Positions 1 to 9,141 are shown, counted from the first letter of the stretch. The stretch is DNA of 64,000 nt from Streptomyces prunicolor NBRC 13075 (GCF_000367365.1 NZ_BARF01000060.1:1-64000), one strand, 5' to 3'. Notes: generated by a model not told the origin, from the sequence alone. Translations and numbers: made by a program.

Positions 1-14
1 CTAGGTTCGGAAGC

Positions 15-653
15 ATGCGACACATCAAACTCGGCACGACCGGGCTGGAAGTCTCCGCCATCGCCCTCGGCTCGGCTGCATGAGCTTCGGCGAGCCGGAC
101 CGGGGCGGCGCGCCCTGGTCGCTGGATGCGGATGCGCTCCGGCCCGAACGGCGCCGGGCTGTCCCGCAAGGCGATCTTCGCCGAGCTCGACGCCTCCCTG
201 AAGCGACTGGGGACCGACTGCATCGACCTGTACCAGGTCCACCGCTGGGACTACGACACCCCGATCGAGGAAACCCTGGAGGCGCTGCACGACGCGGTCA
301 GGTCCGGGAAGGTCCGCTACATCGGAGCCTCTTCCATGCACGCCTGGCAGTTCGCCAAGGCCCTGTACCTGGCTGACCTGAACGGCTGGACCCGGCATCG
401 GCGTGATCCCGTGGAGCCCGCTGGCGCGGGGCAGGCTGACCCGGGCCCGGGCAAGCGGGGTCTGTCCCCGGCCCAGGTCGCCCTGGCCTGGGTCATGCGC
501 AACCCGGTGGTGACCTCACCCATCGTCGGGGTCACCAAGCCGGCCCAGCTGGCCGACGCGGTCGCCGCGGTGGACGTCGAACTCGACGAGGACGAGGCCG
601 CCTACCTGGAGGATTCCTTCTACAAGCGGCAGCCTGTGGCGGGCTCCCGGTAG
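15..653 (+). pseudogene. aldo/keto reductase, decayed
   Basis: The pieces read as an NADPH-dependent aldo/keto reductase. The ATG at 15 opens MRHIKLGTTGLEVSAIALG and hits a stop at 81-83. The neighbouring frame continues it ([11 protein letters not shown]). A third segment from about 126 carries [12 protein letters not shown], the strand motif DLYQVHRWD, and the end [12 protein letters not shown]. Compared with the family (about 320 residues), roughly 60 residues are missing near 120. More are missing near 395, where [15 protein letters not shown] lies in a different frame. Another gap falls before the C-terminal block. At least two frameshifts and about three deletions make it non-functional. 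Family assignment is firm; exact deletion sizes are inferred. Confidence 0.8.
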
Positions 654-659
654 TCCGGG

Positions 660-851
660 CTACCGGCACGACTCCCCTGCGGGCAGGGAGGATTGGAAGG
701 CTCTCCAGGTGGTGGGGTGGAGGCGGAGGGAGGGGCCGTTGGGGTTCTTGGAGTCACGTACGGCGACGGTGGTGGGGATGTTGGTGGCTATCTCGACGCA
801 CTCGGCCTTGTCGTTGCTGTAGCTGGACTTGCGGTACTCGAACGTGGGCAT
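660..851 (-). CDS. DUF397 domain protein
   Basis: A 63-residue protein that is almost entirely a DUF397 domain: the Y/W-R-K-SSYS start, then ECVEIA, then VAVRDSKNPNGP, then a C-terminal W-x-F stretch. These small proteins are common in Streptomyces next to XRE-DUF5753 regulators. Some pairs behave as regulator/partner modules, with suggested roles in development and antibiotic control. The ATG lies 3 bases after the stop of the XRE gene, so the two are almost certainly one transcript and translationally coupled. Exact biochemical role is unknown. Confidence 0.88.
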   Translation of the reverse strand: MPTFEYRKSSYSNDKAECVEIATNIPTTVAVRDSKNPNGPSLRLHPTTWRAFQSSLPAGESCR

Positions 852-854
852 GGT

Positions 855-1745
855 TCACAGTCTCTTGCGCAGCTCGTGGAGGAACGAAATGGATTCCCGT
901 TCGCTGAGGGAGCGTTCAGTGATCGTCTCGAACAACTCGGCGTAGGCGGCTGCGAATTCTCCGCCCTCCACCCAGCGTTCGACGAACGGTGCCTCCACGT
1001 AGACGACATCCATGGCGCCGGGCTCGGCGAACGACATGATGTTGAACGATCCGTTGAGGCCCGGGTGCGTACCGGCGTCGAACGGGAAGACCCGGAGGCT
1101 GATGTTCGACTGGTCGGCCACCTTGATCAGCCCGTCGAGTTGGCTGACGGCTGTGGCCTCGCCGCCGGGAAAGTTGCGGAGGGTCGCCTCGTAGATCACC
1201 GTCTCCAGCGACAGTGGAGAGGCGTCGGACAGGCGGCCTTGTCGGGCGAGCCGTGCCGCGATGAACTTTTCGTCGGCCTGGGAACCTCTGATGGTCTCCG
1301 TGGCCGCCGGTTCAGTCCTCAACGCCCTTACGTACTCGGGCGTTTGGAGGAGTCCGGGGATGAACGCGGGTTGCCATGCCTTGATGGCCGTCGCGGCGCT
1401 CTCCAGTGCGACGTACTCCTGCATGACACCCGGGATGTCGAAGTCGTCCCACCAGCCTTTGGCCTTCCGGCGCTCCCGGTCGACCCTCGCCAGTTCGAGG
1501 AGGCCACCGATCTTTCCGAGATCACGGACGCCGTACAGCTCGCACAAGGCCCGGATGTCCGGATCGCGCACGGGAACCCAGCCGCCCTCCAGCTTGGCGA
1601 CCTTGGCCGTCGAAGCGGAGAGCGCCTTCGCGGCCTGCGGCTGAGTGAGGCCGGCCGTCGTGCGGAGCTGGAGGAGTTCGGCTCCGAGCCTGCGCCCCAG
1701 AACGCTGGTCGTGCTGTTGCCCTGACGGGCCTGACTCGCTGTCAC
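855..1745 (-). CDS. XRE-family regulator with DUF5753 (Scr1-type)
   Basis: A DNA-binding regulator of about 296 residues. An N-terminal helix-turn-helix (LRTTAGLTQPQAAKALS, then the recognition helix with KVAKLEGG) is followed by a DUF5753 domain. That domain shows IPGLLQTPEYVRALR and the end region with IMSFAEPGAMDVVYVE, both typical of the family. I start it at the GTG at 1745, which has GGAG 9 bases upstream; an upstream TTG would add 20 poorly conserved residues. It is followed by a DUF397 gene 3 bases away and is divergent from a HATPase gene. That three-gene neighbourhood is a recurrent Streptomyces signalling module. Target genes cannot be read from sequence. Confidence 0.88.
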   Translation of the reverse strand: MTASQARQGNSTTSVLGRRLGAELLQLRTTAGLTQPQAAKALSASTAKVAKLEGGWVPVRDPDIRALCELYGVRDLGKIGGLLELARVDRERRKAKGWWDDFDIPGVMQEYVALESAATAIKAWQPAFIPGLLQTPEYVRALRTEPAATETIRGSQADEKFIAARLARQGRLSDASPLSLETVIYEATLRNFPGGEATAVSQLDGLIKVADQSNISLRVFPFDAGTHPGLNGSFNIMSFAEPGAMDVVYVEAPFVERWVEGGEFAAAYAELFETITERSLSERESISFLHELRKRL

Positions 1746-1939
1746 CCGGCTGCTCCTTCGGTGCTGTGCGCGGTCAGTTTGCTCGGTGGGGGACCGGGCT
1801 GGCAAACACGATTGGTGGATATCTTCCGGGAAGAGCTTGAAAGCCTTGACGCCGCGCCGCTACCTTCGGTGGCGAACCGATCGCAGAGTGGCGCCAGTTG
1901 ATTCGCGGCGCGACTCGCCCACGCCCGGAGGTGAGCGAC

Positions 1940-2314
1940 ATGGTCGCCCCTGAAGTCCCCCTCCATCACGACCGCCTCGACTACACCCCGCTCCCCAAGA
2001 GCGTCACCCTCGCCCGTCGCCGAGCCCACCGCCTCCTCACCGAGTGGGGTCACCCCGAACTCGCCCCCGACACCGCCCTGTTGGTCTCCGAGTTGGGCGG
2101 CAACGCCGTACTGCACGGATGTCTGCGTGACCGGCTCTTCCGAGTCGAACTCACCCTCACGGAACGCGCCGTACGCATCGCGGTGTCCGACCCGAAGGGT
2201 GAGTTACGGCCGAACCTCCGTGAGGTCACCGAGGGCGACATGTTCGGGCGGGGACTGCTGATCGTCGGTCAGATCGCGGACCGGTTGGGGCGTGCGCGAG
2301 CTCACCGTGGGTAA
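1940..2314 (+). CDS. anti-sigma-type ATP-binding protein, frameshifted C-terminus
   Basis: A HATPase_c_2 protein related to RsbW/SpoIIAB. The N-box reads SELGGNAVLHG and the G1 box DPKGELRPN...GRGLLIV. Such small kinases bind ATP and regulate sigma or anti-sigma partners. The start at 1940 is supported by GGAGGTG at 1927-1933. The end is abnormal: it runs to DRLGRARAHRG and stops at 2314. Removing one T from the TT at 2285-2286 restores DRWGVRELTVGKSVWCELD, the usual family ending, with a stop at 2397-2399. Residue 89 is encoded by TTA (2204-2206), so translation would depend on the bldA tRNA. It may still fold, since the ATP site is intact. Confidence 0.8.
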   Translation: MVAPEVPLHHDRLDYTPLPKSVTLARRRAHRLLTEWGHPELAPDTALLVSELGGNAVLHGCLRDRLFRVELTLTERAVRIAVSDPKGELRPNLREVTEGDMFGRGLLIVGQIADRLGRARAHRG

Positions 2315-2351
2315 GTCGGTGTGGTGCGAGTTGGACGTCGTACGGCAGCAC

Positions 2352-2852
2352 TCACAAGGCCCGCTCCATGCAGACCAGTTGATCCCGCTCGTCCCATGAC
2401 TCGGTGACGGCGAAGCCGAACCGTTCGTACAGGGCGATGGCTCCGGTCCGCCACTTCCACACCGACAGCCGCACGGTGTCCGCGCCACTCTCCGCCGCGT
2501 GCGCAATCGCCGCATCCAGCAGGCCCGAGGCAACTCCCCGACCCCGGAACGCGGGGTCCGTCCAGAGCCTCTTGATCTCCAACTGCCCGTCGGCGGGGGC
2601 GGTCACCACCAGACACCCCACCGCGGCGCTCCCGCTGCGAGCCACCAGCACGACATCGTCGGCGAATGCGGTCCGCGGGTCCGAGATCTCCGCCCGGTAC
2701 CGATCCGGCAGCGCGTCCGCATCGGCAATGGGCTGCCCCTTCTCGGCCTCCGTTCGCAGGTGGTACGCCGTCAGCAGCGCGCCCAGCCCGTCCTCGGCGG
2801 AGAGGGTCCGGCCTGGCCGGCGGACGATGGAAACCTCACGTTGATCAGCCAT
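2352..2852 (-). CDS. GNAT family N-acetyltransferase
   Basis: A 166-residue acetyl-CoA dependent acetyltransferase. The GNAT core is complete. LEIKRLWTDPAFRGRGVASGLL is the beta4 strand plus the acetyl-CoA pyrophosphate loop (R-G-R-G-V-A), and ALYERFGF is the C-terminal acceptor-side motif. The substrate is not predictable. The ATG at 2852 gives a family-typical length; the reading frame is open further upstream but that part is not conserved in character. It converges with the frameshifted ATPase gene, whose restored frame would overlap its 3' end by about 48 bases. Confidence 0.85.
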   Translation of the reverse strand: MADQREVSIVRRPGRTLSAEDGLGALLTAYHLRTEAEKGQPIADADALPDRYRAEISDPRTAFADDVVLVARSGSAAVGCLVVTAPADGQLEIKRLWTDPAFRGRGVASGLLDAAIAHAAESGADTVRLSVWKWRTGAIALYERFGFAVTESWDERDQLVCMERAL

Positions 2853-2939
2853 GACGTCAAGTATCCAGAGAATCCAGGAACGGCAAGACCCACCCCAGGC
2901 TCGTCCAGGACCCGCCCGATCTCCAACCACCTGCACCGG

Positions 2940-3584
2940 GTTCCGCTTCCGCTTGTCCGGCACGGTCTGGCGGAGATCTACGCCACGCAGGGCCGGAGCG
3001 AGGAGTTGCGGACACTCGCCGGGTCCGAGAACGAGGGCCTGGCGCTCCTGCTGGCCGACACGCTGGCCGGGCAGGACGATCTCGAAGCCAAGGTCGCGGT
3101 GATGAAGGTGCGCCTTCAGGTCGATGAGGAGGACGCCCGCGACGAGTTGATCGAGCTGCTGCGCGCGCAGGACCGCATCGATCAGGCCATCACTTTCCTC
3201 CAGCGGTACACGCACGAATACGTCGAATGGAACCTGCTGGTCCGTCTGCTTCTCCTCCAAGGCCGTGTCAAGGACGTCCAGTTGATGGCCTACGAGGAAA
3301 GTGGCCCCCGTCGCGACGCGCGCTCCATGGTGGCGTACCACTTCGCCGAGCAGGGACGGATCGACGAGCTGCGGAGACTCGTCACGCCTGGCAGCTCTAC
3401 GGGTCTCGCTCTCCTGCTGGCCCGCGCACTGGTCGCTCGGGGGCGCGTCGACGAGGCGGTCCGGGCCCTCGACCGGGCCGTTGAAGACACGGATGCGAGG
3501 TACCCGGCTGCCATCGAACGGCTCACCAAGGCCGAGGCCGACCTGCTGGCCGAGTACGACCGGCCAGATCAGAACAGGAACTGA
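2940..3584 (+). pseudogene. TPR-like helical repeat protein, 5' end missing
   Basis: About 215 codons encode helical repeats with a recurring LATIYATQGR / LAxxLLxxGRxDEA pattern (for example GLAEIYATQGRSEELR, RLLLLQGRVKDV, LVARGRVDEAVR). That is the look of tetratricopeptide or related repeat proteins. No ATG, GTG or TTG with a ribosome site lies where the repeat region begins. The sequence upstream (2853-2935) is the 5' region of the divergent GNAT gene. I therefore read it as the C-terminal remnant of a longer repeat protein. A non-canonical start cannot be excluded. No function is assigned. Confidence 0.5.
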
Positions 3585-3587
3585 TCG

Positions 3588-5231
3588 TCACCCCACGCCG
3601 ACCGCGCTCCACGCCGCGCCCACCGCGCCGTACTCCGAACTCCCCGCCCCGTAAAGGTCCTTGGTCGCGTTGAGGGTCGCCGTCCGGGCCCCCGCGTAGT
3701 TCGTCGAGGACGTCATGTAGACCGTCAACGCCCGGTACCAGATGGCCCCGAGCTTGTCCCGGCCGATTCCGCTCACCGAAGAGCTGTTGCACGTGGGCGA
3801 GTTGTAGCTCACGCCGTTGATGGTCTTCGCGCCGCTGCCCTCCGCGAGGAGATACGCGAAGTGGTTGGCGACGCCCGACGAGTAGTGGACGTCGAGGTTG
3901 CCGACCGACGAGCTCCAACAGTCCGCCGAATTACCGTCCTTGGACGGCTGGTCCATGAACCGCAGCGCCGCCTTGCCGAAGCCCGACCGCACGATCTTCT
4001 CGCCGATCAAGTAGTCCCCGGGATCGGAGGAGTTGTTGGCGTACCACTCCACCAGCGTGCCCATGATGTCCGAGGTCGCCTCATTCAGCCCGCCGGACTC
4101 GCCCGAGTACGTCAGCGCCGCCGTCTTGGACGTCACGCCGTGCGTCATCTCGTGCCCGGCGACATCCAGCGCCACCAGCGGACCGAGCTGCGTCCCGTCA
4201 CCGTCGCCGTACGTCATGCAGAAGCAACTGTCGTCCCAGAAAGCGTTGTTGTAGCTGTTGCCGTAGTGGACGCGGTTGTACGACCCCTTGCCGTCGCCCG
4301 CGATGCCGTTGCGGCCATGGACGTTCTTGTAGTAGTCCCAGGTCTCGTTCGTGCCGTACTGCGCGTCCACCGCCGCCGATGAACGGTCCGAACTCACCCC
4401 CGTTCCCCAGTGGTTGTCGGTGTCCGTGAACACCGTGGACGGGGCGCGGCTGATGCAGATGCCGAGGATGCACAGGTCGGTCTTGTTCGCCGCGTCACCG
4501 GTGTAAGTCCCGCCGCGCGTCGCGTCCTTGAGCTGATACGTCGATCCCGACAGCGTCGTCTCCAACGGCACGGTCCCGCTGTACAGCGACTTCCCGTCGC
4601 CGGTCGCCGTCTCCACGCTGTCCCAGGCGTCGATCTGGGTGCCGCTGCGGGCGTCGGTCAGCACCGTGCGGGCGACCGGGTTGCCGAGCGAGTCCTTGGC
4701 GACCACGTTCGTCCGCCAGGCGAGCTTCGGGGTGCCGTGCAGGGCGTCAACTATCAGCTGGGGCTTGGCGGTCACCCCCTTCAGCACTTCACCGAGATTC
4801 GCCGCCCGCAACGCGTTCACCGCCAGGTCCGCCGCCTTCGGAGCGGCCACCTTCGGCGTCACGGACGACAGGGATATGGCGCTCCGGGTCGCGCGGTCGG
4901 CGCTCCGGTAACTGCCGTTCGGGGCCAGATGGACCACGAAGTCGCCGCCCAGGACGGGGAGTTGGCGGTACGTACGGTCGTAGCGGACGTGCTGGGTGCC
5001 ATCCGCGTCGACGATCACGTCACGAACCGACGTGTCCTCCGCGGCCGTCAGGCCCAAGCCCGCCGCATGGGCCACCAACGCCGACGCGGCGTTCGCGATC
5101 GCGGTGGTCCGGGACGGCCGGTCGGCCGCGTGGGCGGTGGGGGCGAGGGTGGCGGCCAACAGGGTCGCGGCGCCGGCCGCGACACCGGCCGTGGCGAGAC
5201 GGGAACCTCGAATGTGCCGTGTCCGACTCAT
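3588..5231 (-). CDS. secreted M4 (thermolysin-type) neutral metalloprotease
   Basis: A 547-residue preproenzyme. A signal peptide (basic MSRTRHIRGSR, then a hydrophobic core, cleavage after AHA around residue 35) leads into an FTP/PepSY-type propeptide of about 200 residues. The mature catalytic domain follows. Zinc motif HEMTH lies near residue 359 and the third ligand in GGLNEATSD near 382, both intact. Expected product: an extracellular zinc endopeptidase needing calcium. Start at 5231 is supported by GAGGAG 7 bases upstream. It is a lone gene; a 14-bp palindrome sits 70 bases upstream and may be an operator. No LysR regulator is adjacent, unlike the small neutral protease snpA. Confidence 0.93.
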   Translation of the reverse strand: MSRTRHIRGSRLATAGVAAGAATLLAATLAPTAHAADRPSRTTAIANAASALVAHAAGLGLTAAEDTSVRDVIVDADGTQHVRYDRTYRQLPVLGGDFVVHLAPNGSYRSADRATRSAISLSSVTPKVAAPKAADLAVNALRAANLGEVLKGVTAKPQLIVDALHGTPKLAWRTNVVAKDSLGNPVARTVLTDARSGTQIDAWDSVETATGDGKSLYSGTVPLETTLSGSTYQLKDATRGGTYTGDAANKTDLCILGICISRAPSTVFTDTDNHWGTGVSSDRSSAAVDAQYGTNETWDYYKNVHGRNGIAGDGKGSYNRVHYGNSYNNAFWDDSCFCMTYGDGDGTQLGPLVALDVAGHEMTHGVTSKTAALTYSGESGGLNEATSDIMGTLVEWYANNSSDPGDYLIGEKIVRSGFGKAALRFMDQPSKDGNSADCWSSSVGNLDVHYSSGVANHFAYLLAEGSGAKTINGVSYNSPTCNSSSVSGIGRDKLGAIWYRALTVYMTSSTNYAGARTATLNATKDLYGAGSSEYGAVGAAWSAVGVG

Positions 5232-5299
5232 GGCTCTCCTCAAGAACGCAAGTGGGGGGCGTGGGGGCTGCGTTGATGTTGAATGAGATTTAAAGGGGC

Positions 5300-5313
5300 C
5301 ATGACATGTCATG
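5300..5313. promoter_or_regulatory. perfect palindrome upstream of the metalloprotease
   Basis: CATGACATGTCATG is a perfect 14-bp palindrome in an otherwise AT-richer stretch (TTTAAAGG just before it). It lies 69 bases upstream of the metalloprotease start and 72 bases upstream of the divergent GGCT-type gene. The position suits an operator for one or both divergent genes. The binding protein is unknown. Confidence 0.45.
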
Positions 5314-5385
5314 TCCATAGCGCGTGCAAAGACTTCAGGGATCAGAGACTTCCGGGATCAAAGCCTTCCGGGATCAAGGAGAGCG

Positions 5386-5832
5386 ATGACGACCCCCTCG
5401 ACGCCCCTCCCCTTCTTCGTCTACGGCACGCTCCGCCCCGGCGAGCCCAACCACGACCGCTTCCTGCGCGGCCGTACGGAGTCGGAGGAGCCGGGACGCC
5501 TCCACGGCGCCGCCCTCTACGACGGCCCCGGCTACCCGTACGCCGTCGAGGCCCCCGGCGCGGTGATCGTCGGCGAACTCGTCACCACGCGCCCCGAGGC
5601 CTACCCCCAACTCCTCATCGCCCTCGACCGACTTGAGGACTACGCCCCCGGCGACCCGGCCAACCTCTACGAACGCGTCGAACTCCGGGTCACCCGCGAT
5701 GCCGATGCCGATGCCGACACCGACGGCACGTCCGTACGCGCCTGGGTGTACCTCGCCGCCCCCACCGTCACCGCCCGCCTCCGCACCCACGGCAAGCTGA
5801 TCGAGGGCGGCGACTGGATCAACCGCCGCTGA
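5386..5832 (+). CDS. gamma-glutamylcyclotransferase family protein
   Basis: A 148-residue single-domain protein of the GGCT/AIG2-like fold. FFVYGTLRPGEPNH is the signature substrate-binding YGTLR motif near the N-terminus, and ALDRLEDYAPGD carries the conserved acidic residue region. Family members release 5-oxoproline from gamma-glutamyl peptides or act on gamma-glutamylamines; the exact substrate is not evident. AAGGAG at 5377-5382 fixes the ATG at 5386. An acidic stretch DADADADTDG is a small in-frame microsatellite. The leader (about 5338-5379) contains three GGGATCA repeats. Confidence 0.85.
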   Translation: MTTPSTPLPFFVYGTLRPGEPNHDRFLRGRTESEEPGRLHGAALYDGPGYPYAVEAPGAVIVGELVTTRPEAYPQLLIALDRLEDYAPGDPANLYERVELRVTRDADADADTDGTSVRAWVYLAAPTVTARLRTHGKLIEGGDWINRR

Positions 5833-5866
5833 ACCACCCCTGAAGGGGCCTCAGTTGCCGCGGGCC

Positions 5867-6565
5867 TCAGTTGCCGGAGGCCAACGCCCGCGTGATGCCC
5901 TTCTCCTTCGGCCCGAGGAAGTGCGGATCGGGGTGGAACATCAGGTCCAGCGCCGCCTTGCCCGCCGCGAAGACCTCGCGGGTGCCGCCGTAGTACCAGG
6001 TCGCGTCGTGCGTGTCGTCGACACCGACGCCGTACGAGTCGACCCCCGCCGCGTCGCACAGCGCGACCGCCCGCCGGATGTGGAAGTTCTGGCTGATCAG
6101 TACGGCCTTGTCGACGCCGAAGATCTTCTTGGCGCGGACACAGGAGTCCCAGGTGTCGAAACCGGCGTAATCGGTCACCACGCGCGCGCGTGGCACCCCG
6201 TGCTTCGCCAGGTAGACACGCATCGCGTCCGGCTCGTCGTAGTCCTTGCGGCTGTTGTCGCCGGTCACCAGGACGACCTTCACCCGGCCCTCCCGGTACA
6301 GCGCCGCCGCCGCGTCCAGCCGGTGCGCGAGATACGGCGACGGCTCGCCGTCCCACAGCCCCGCACCGAAGACCACGGCCACATCGGTGCGTGGCGCGTC
6401 CTGAAGGGTCCGCAACCGGTCGGCCGTGGACACCCACAGCCAGGTCGCGGGAAGCAGCGCGAGGACACAACCGGCGGCCACCACCTGGACGAACTGCCGC
6501 CACCCGGCACGCGTGCGTGGCAGCCGCGGCCGACGAAGTCTCAGGCGGCGCATCAGACGTATCAA
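5867..6565 (-). CDS. SanA/YdcF (DUF218) envelope protein
   Basis: A 232-residue protein. A basic N-terminus and one membrane segment (about residues 25-46) are followed by a DUF218 domain: DVAVVFGAGLWDGEPSPYLAHRLDAA, then LVTGDNSRKDYDEPDAM, then LISQNFHIRRAVALC. The E. coli relative SanA affects envelope permeability to vancomycin at high temperature. ElyC/YdcF relatives act on envelope or nucleotide substrates; function here is inferred only as envelope-linked. A GGAGGGG ahead of TTG at 6565 supports that start; an ATG 12 bases later is possible. The stop codon falls in a 16-bp tandem duplication (GGGCCTCAGTTGCCG twice, 5847-5877). Confidence 0.85.
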   Translation of the reverse strand: MIRLMRRLRLRRPRLPRTRAGWRQFVQVVAAGCVLALLPATWLWVSTADRLRTLQDAPRTDVAVVFGAGLWDGEPSPYLAHRLDAAAALYREGRVKVVLVTGDNSRKDYDEPDAMRVYLAKHGVPRARVVTDYAGFDTWDSCVRAKKIFGVDKAVLISQNFHIRRAVALCDAAGVDSYGVGVDDTHDATWYYGGTREVFAAGKAALDLMFHPDPHFLGPKEKGITRALASGN

Positions 6566-6774
6566 CGGGGGCCCCTCCGCGTTCGGTTTCGACAGTCACA
6601 GACGCGCCGTAACGCCCTCCGGTTCGCCGCCCGCAGTGTGACCGGCTTCACTGTGAACCCGGAAACGGCAGGTCACATCGCCTCACACACCCCGGCACCC
6701 CACCGTGAACCCCCCGAAAAGACCCGTGATTCCAGTGCAACGGGGTGGCAACCTCCCCCTGCCACCATCACTTC

Positions 6775-7644
6775 ATGACGGCGTTGATCCCACCTCGCGA
6801 GGAACCCACCTTCGGCAGTACGCCCGCCCTCGTCCTGGTGGCCCACGGCAGCCGCGACCCGCGCGCCCTGAGCACCGTACGAGCCCTCATGGCCCGCGTC
6901 CGCGAACTCCGCCCGGGTCTCCCCGTCCACCTGGGCCACATCGAACTCAACGAGCCCCGCCTCCAGGACACCCTCACCGAACTGGGCCCCGCGGAAGCCG
7001 TCCTGGTCCCCCTCCTCCTGTCCCGCGGCTACCACGTCAAGCAGGACATCCCCGAGCTGGCCGCGAAGGCGAAGACCCCGGCACGCACGCGCGTGGCACC
7101 CCCTTTGGGCCCGCACCCCCTCCTAGTAGAGACCCTCTACGACCGCTTGGTGGAGGCGGGTTGGCGCACGCGGATGGACGACAGGACTCGCAGGGCGAGC
7201 GCCGTGGTCCTGGCCGCAGCGGGCTCCCGAGACCCGGACTCAAGGCTCGACACCACCCGCACAGCCAACCTCCTGGCCGCCCGCCTGGGCGTCCCCGTGA
7301 TCCCGGCCTACGCCTCCGCAGCGACCCCCACGGTCCCCGAGGCGATCCGCGCCCTCAGGGCCCGAGGCCACCACAGGGTGGCAGTGGCATCCTGCTTCAC
7401 AGCCCCGGGTCGCTTCGCAACCCAGTGCGCGGAACAGGCCCCCTGGATCGCATCGGCCCCCCTGGGAGCCCACCCCGCGATGACGAGGCTGATCCTCCAC
7501 CGCTACGACCAGACCCTGGCAACCAACGGCGCGGTCATCTCCCTAAGGGGCGCGGGGCTGTATCGATGTGCGGCTCCGCCGCGTGAGCGCGACCAGTACA
7601 ACGCACCCGCACTCGCCCCCAAACCGCACCCGGCAAACGCATAG
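6775..7644 (+). CDS. sirohydrochlorin chelatase (CbiX/SirB type)
   Basis: A 289-residue two-domain chelatase-like protein for metal insertion into sirohydrochlorin (siroheme or cobalamin branch). The first domain has LVLVAHGSRDPR with the metal-binding His24 and GHIELNEP. The second repeats the fold but reads AAAGSRDPD, so the His is replaced. Natural family members end near VISLR. Here translation continues for about 35 residues (RGAGLYRCAAPPRERDQ...) encoded by an intergenic Streptomyces repeat, so the original stop seems lost or overwritten. Start ATG at 6775 fits the family; no strong ribosome site is visible. A dGTPase gene follows 48 bases later. Confidence 0.88.
   Translation: MTALIPPREEPTFGSTPALVLVAHGSRDPRALSTVRALMARVRELRPGLPVHLGHIELNEPRLQDTLTELGPAEAVLVPLLLSRGYHVKQDIPELAAKAKTPARTRVAPPLGPHPLLVETLYDRLVEAGWRTRMDDRTRRASAVVLAAAGSRDPDSRLDTTRTANLLAARLGVPVIPAYASAATPTVPEAIRALRARGHHRVAVASCFTAPGRFATQCAEQAPWIASAPLGAHPAMTRLILHRYDQTLATNGAVISLRGAGLYRCAAPPRERDQYNAPALAPKPHPANA
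7545..7608 (+). repeat. dispersed Streptomyces intergenic repeat inside the chelatase end
   Basis: The stretch AGGGGCGCGGGGCTGTATCG followed by TGCGGCTCCGCCGCGTG and GCGCGACCAG has the composition of a repeat I recognise from between-gene regions of many Streptomyces genomes. It contains a short GC hairpin (CGGC-TCC-GCCG). Here it is translated as the chelatase C-terminus. It shares the core AGGGGCGCGGGG with the inverted repeat at 13777-13903. Confidence 0.6.
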
Positions 7645-7692
7645 GCGCCCCGCAACTCCCGAATTGTCACTACCGCCGCTTACTGTCGAAGC

Positions 7693-9048
7693 ATGGAAGG
7701 CACCGCAGGCACACGCACAGCAGCACCCCACCCCTACGACCCGACGTCAGTCGACCGCTGGGCAACAGAGCCCGACAAACGCCCCGGCCGCACCGCCTTC
7801 CAACGCGACCGCGCCCGCATTCTCCACTCCGCCGCCCTACGCCGCCTCGCAGGCAAAACCCAGGTGGTCACCCCAGGAACCCGCAGTCAGGCCTGGGACG
7901 CCAGCCCCCGCACCCGCCTCACCCACTCCTTGGAGTGCGCCCAGGTGGGCCGAGAGCTGGGCGCAGCCCTGGGTTGCGATCCGGACCTGGTCGAAGCGGC
8001 TTGCCTCTCCCACGACCTGGGCCATCCCCCCTTCGGCCACAACGGCGAACAGGCACTGAACGAATTCGCGGACGACTGCGGCGGTTTCGAGGGCAACGCC
8101 CAGTCCCTCAGACTCCTCACCCGCATCGAACCGAAGCGCTTCGTAAGAAGAGACACGACAGGCGACGGAAGCGCGACGACCGGCGACATGGTGAGCGTGG
8201 GCCTCAACCTCACCCGTGCCACCCTCGACGCCGCCACCAAGTACCCCTGGCCGCGCGGAGCGCACCCCATTGACCCCAAGTCCCCGAAGTTCGGTGTCTA
8301 CGACGACGACCGGCCCGTCTTCGACTGGGTCCGCAAGGGCGCCCCCGGCACCCGCACCTGCTTCGAGGCCCAGGTCATGGATTGGTCGGACGACGTGGCG
8401 TACTCCGTGCACGACGTCGAGGACGGCCTGCACGCGGGCCACATCGACCCCAACTGCCTGCACGCCGAACCGGAACGCCAGGAGATCTTCAAGGTGGCCA
8501 TCGGCCGCTACGTCCCCGCGGACACGGCCCCCGAGGAACTCGCCGAGGCGCTGGACCGGCTCCAGAACGAGCCGTGGTGGCCGCACGGTTACGACGGTTC
8601 GGCGGTGGCGCAGGCCCGCCTCAAGGACGCCACCAGCCAACTCATCGGCCGCTTCTGCCTGGCCGCCGAGTCCGCCACGCGCGCGGCGTACGGCACCGGC
8701 CGCCTCACCCGCTACGACGCCGAACTCGTCGTACCGCACGAGGCACGGCTGGAATGCGCGGTCCTCAAGGCGGTCGCCGACCGATACGTGATGCAGCGCG
8801 CGGAGCAGGAGCGCATCCGCGCCGACGAGCGCATCGTGGTCGCCGAGCTCGCCGAGGTGCTCACGACCCGCGCGCCCGACGGGCTGGAGCCGCAGTTCCG
8901 CGCGCAGTTCGACGAGGCGCCCGACGACCGCGCCCGCAAGCGGGTGATCGTCGATCAGATCGCGTCACTCACCGACGCGTCGGCGCGGTCTCTTCACGCG
9001 CATCTCACGTCGCTGGGGCACAGTGACGCGAAACAAGCCCGAATGTGA
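7693..9048 (+). CDS. dgt: deoxyguanosine triphosphate triphosphohydrolase
   Basis: A 451-residue HD-domain enzyme that removes the triphosphate from dGTP (or other dNTPs), which helps set nucleotide pools. The metal site is complete: [17 protein letters not shown] gives the first His, and [16 protein letters not shown] gives the HD pair and the downstream His. [18 protein letters not shown] supplies the last Asp. The start region [29 protein letters not shown] is typical of the family. Its location ahead of an FAD oxidoreductase and dnaG is the conserved Streptomyces order. Confidence 0.94.
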   Translation: MEGTAGTRTAAPHPYDPTSVDRWATEPDKRPGRTAFQRDRARILHSAALRRLAGKTQVVTPGTRSQAWDASPRTRLTHSLECAQVGRELGAALGCDPDLVEAACLSHDLGHPPFGHNGEQALNEFADDCGGFEGNAQSLRLLTRIEPKRFVRRDTTGDGSATTGDMVSVGLNLTRATLDAATKYPWPRGAHPIDPKSPKFGVYDDDRPVFDWVRKGAPGTRTCFEAQVMDWSDDVAYSVHDVEDGLHAGHIDPNCLHAEPERQEIFKVAIGRYVPADTAPEELAEALDRLQNEPWWPHGYDGSAVAQARLKDATSQLIGRFCLAAESATRAAYGTGRLTRYDAELVVPHEARLECAVLKAVADRYVMQRAEQERIRADERIVVAELAEVLTTRAPDGLEPQFRAQFDEAPDDRARKRVIVDQIASLTDASARSLHAHLTSLGHSDAKQARM

Positions 9049-9141
9049 CCCTCCGTGGCCTGATCGGGCCACACCCCCTTCCCGCATCACACTGCGTGCG
9101 GGAGGCTCGCCTATGGCGGCACCATCACGAGGAGGCATCAA

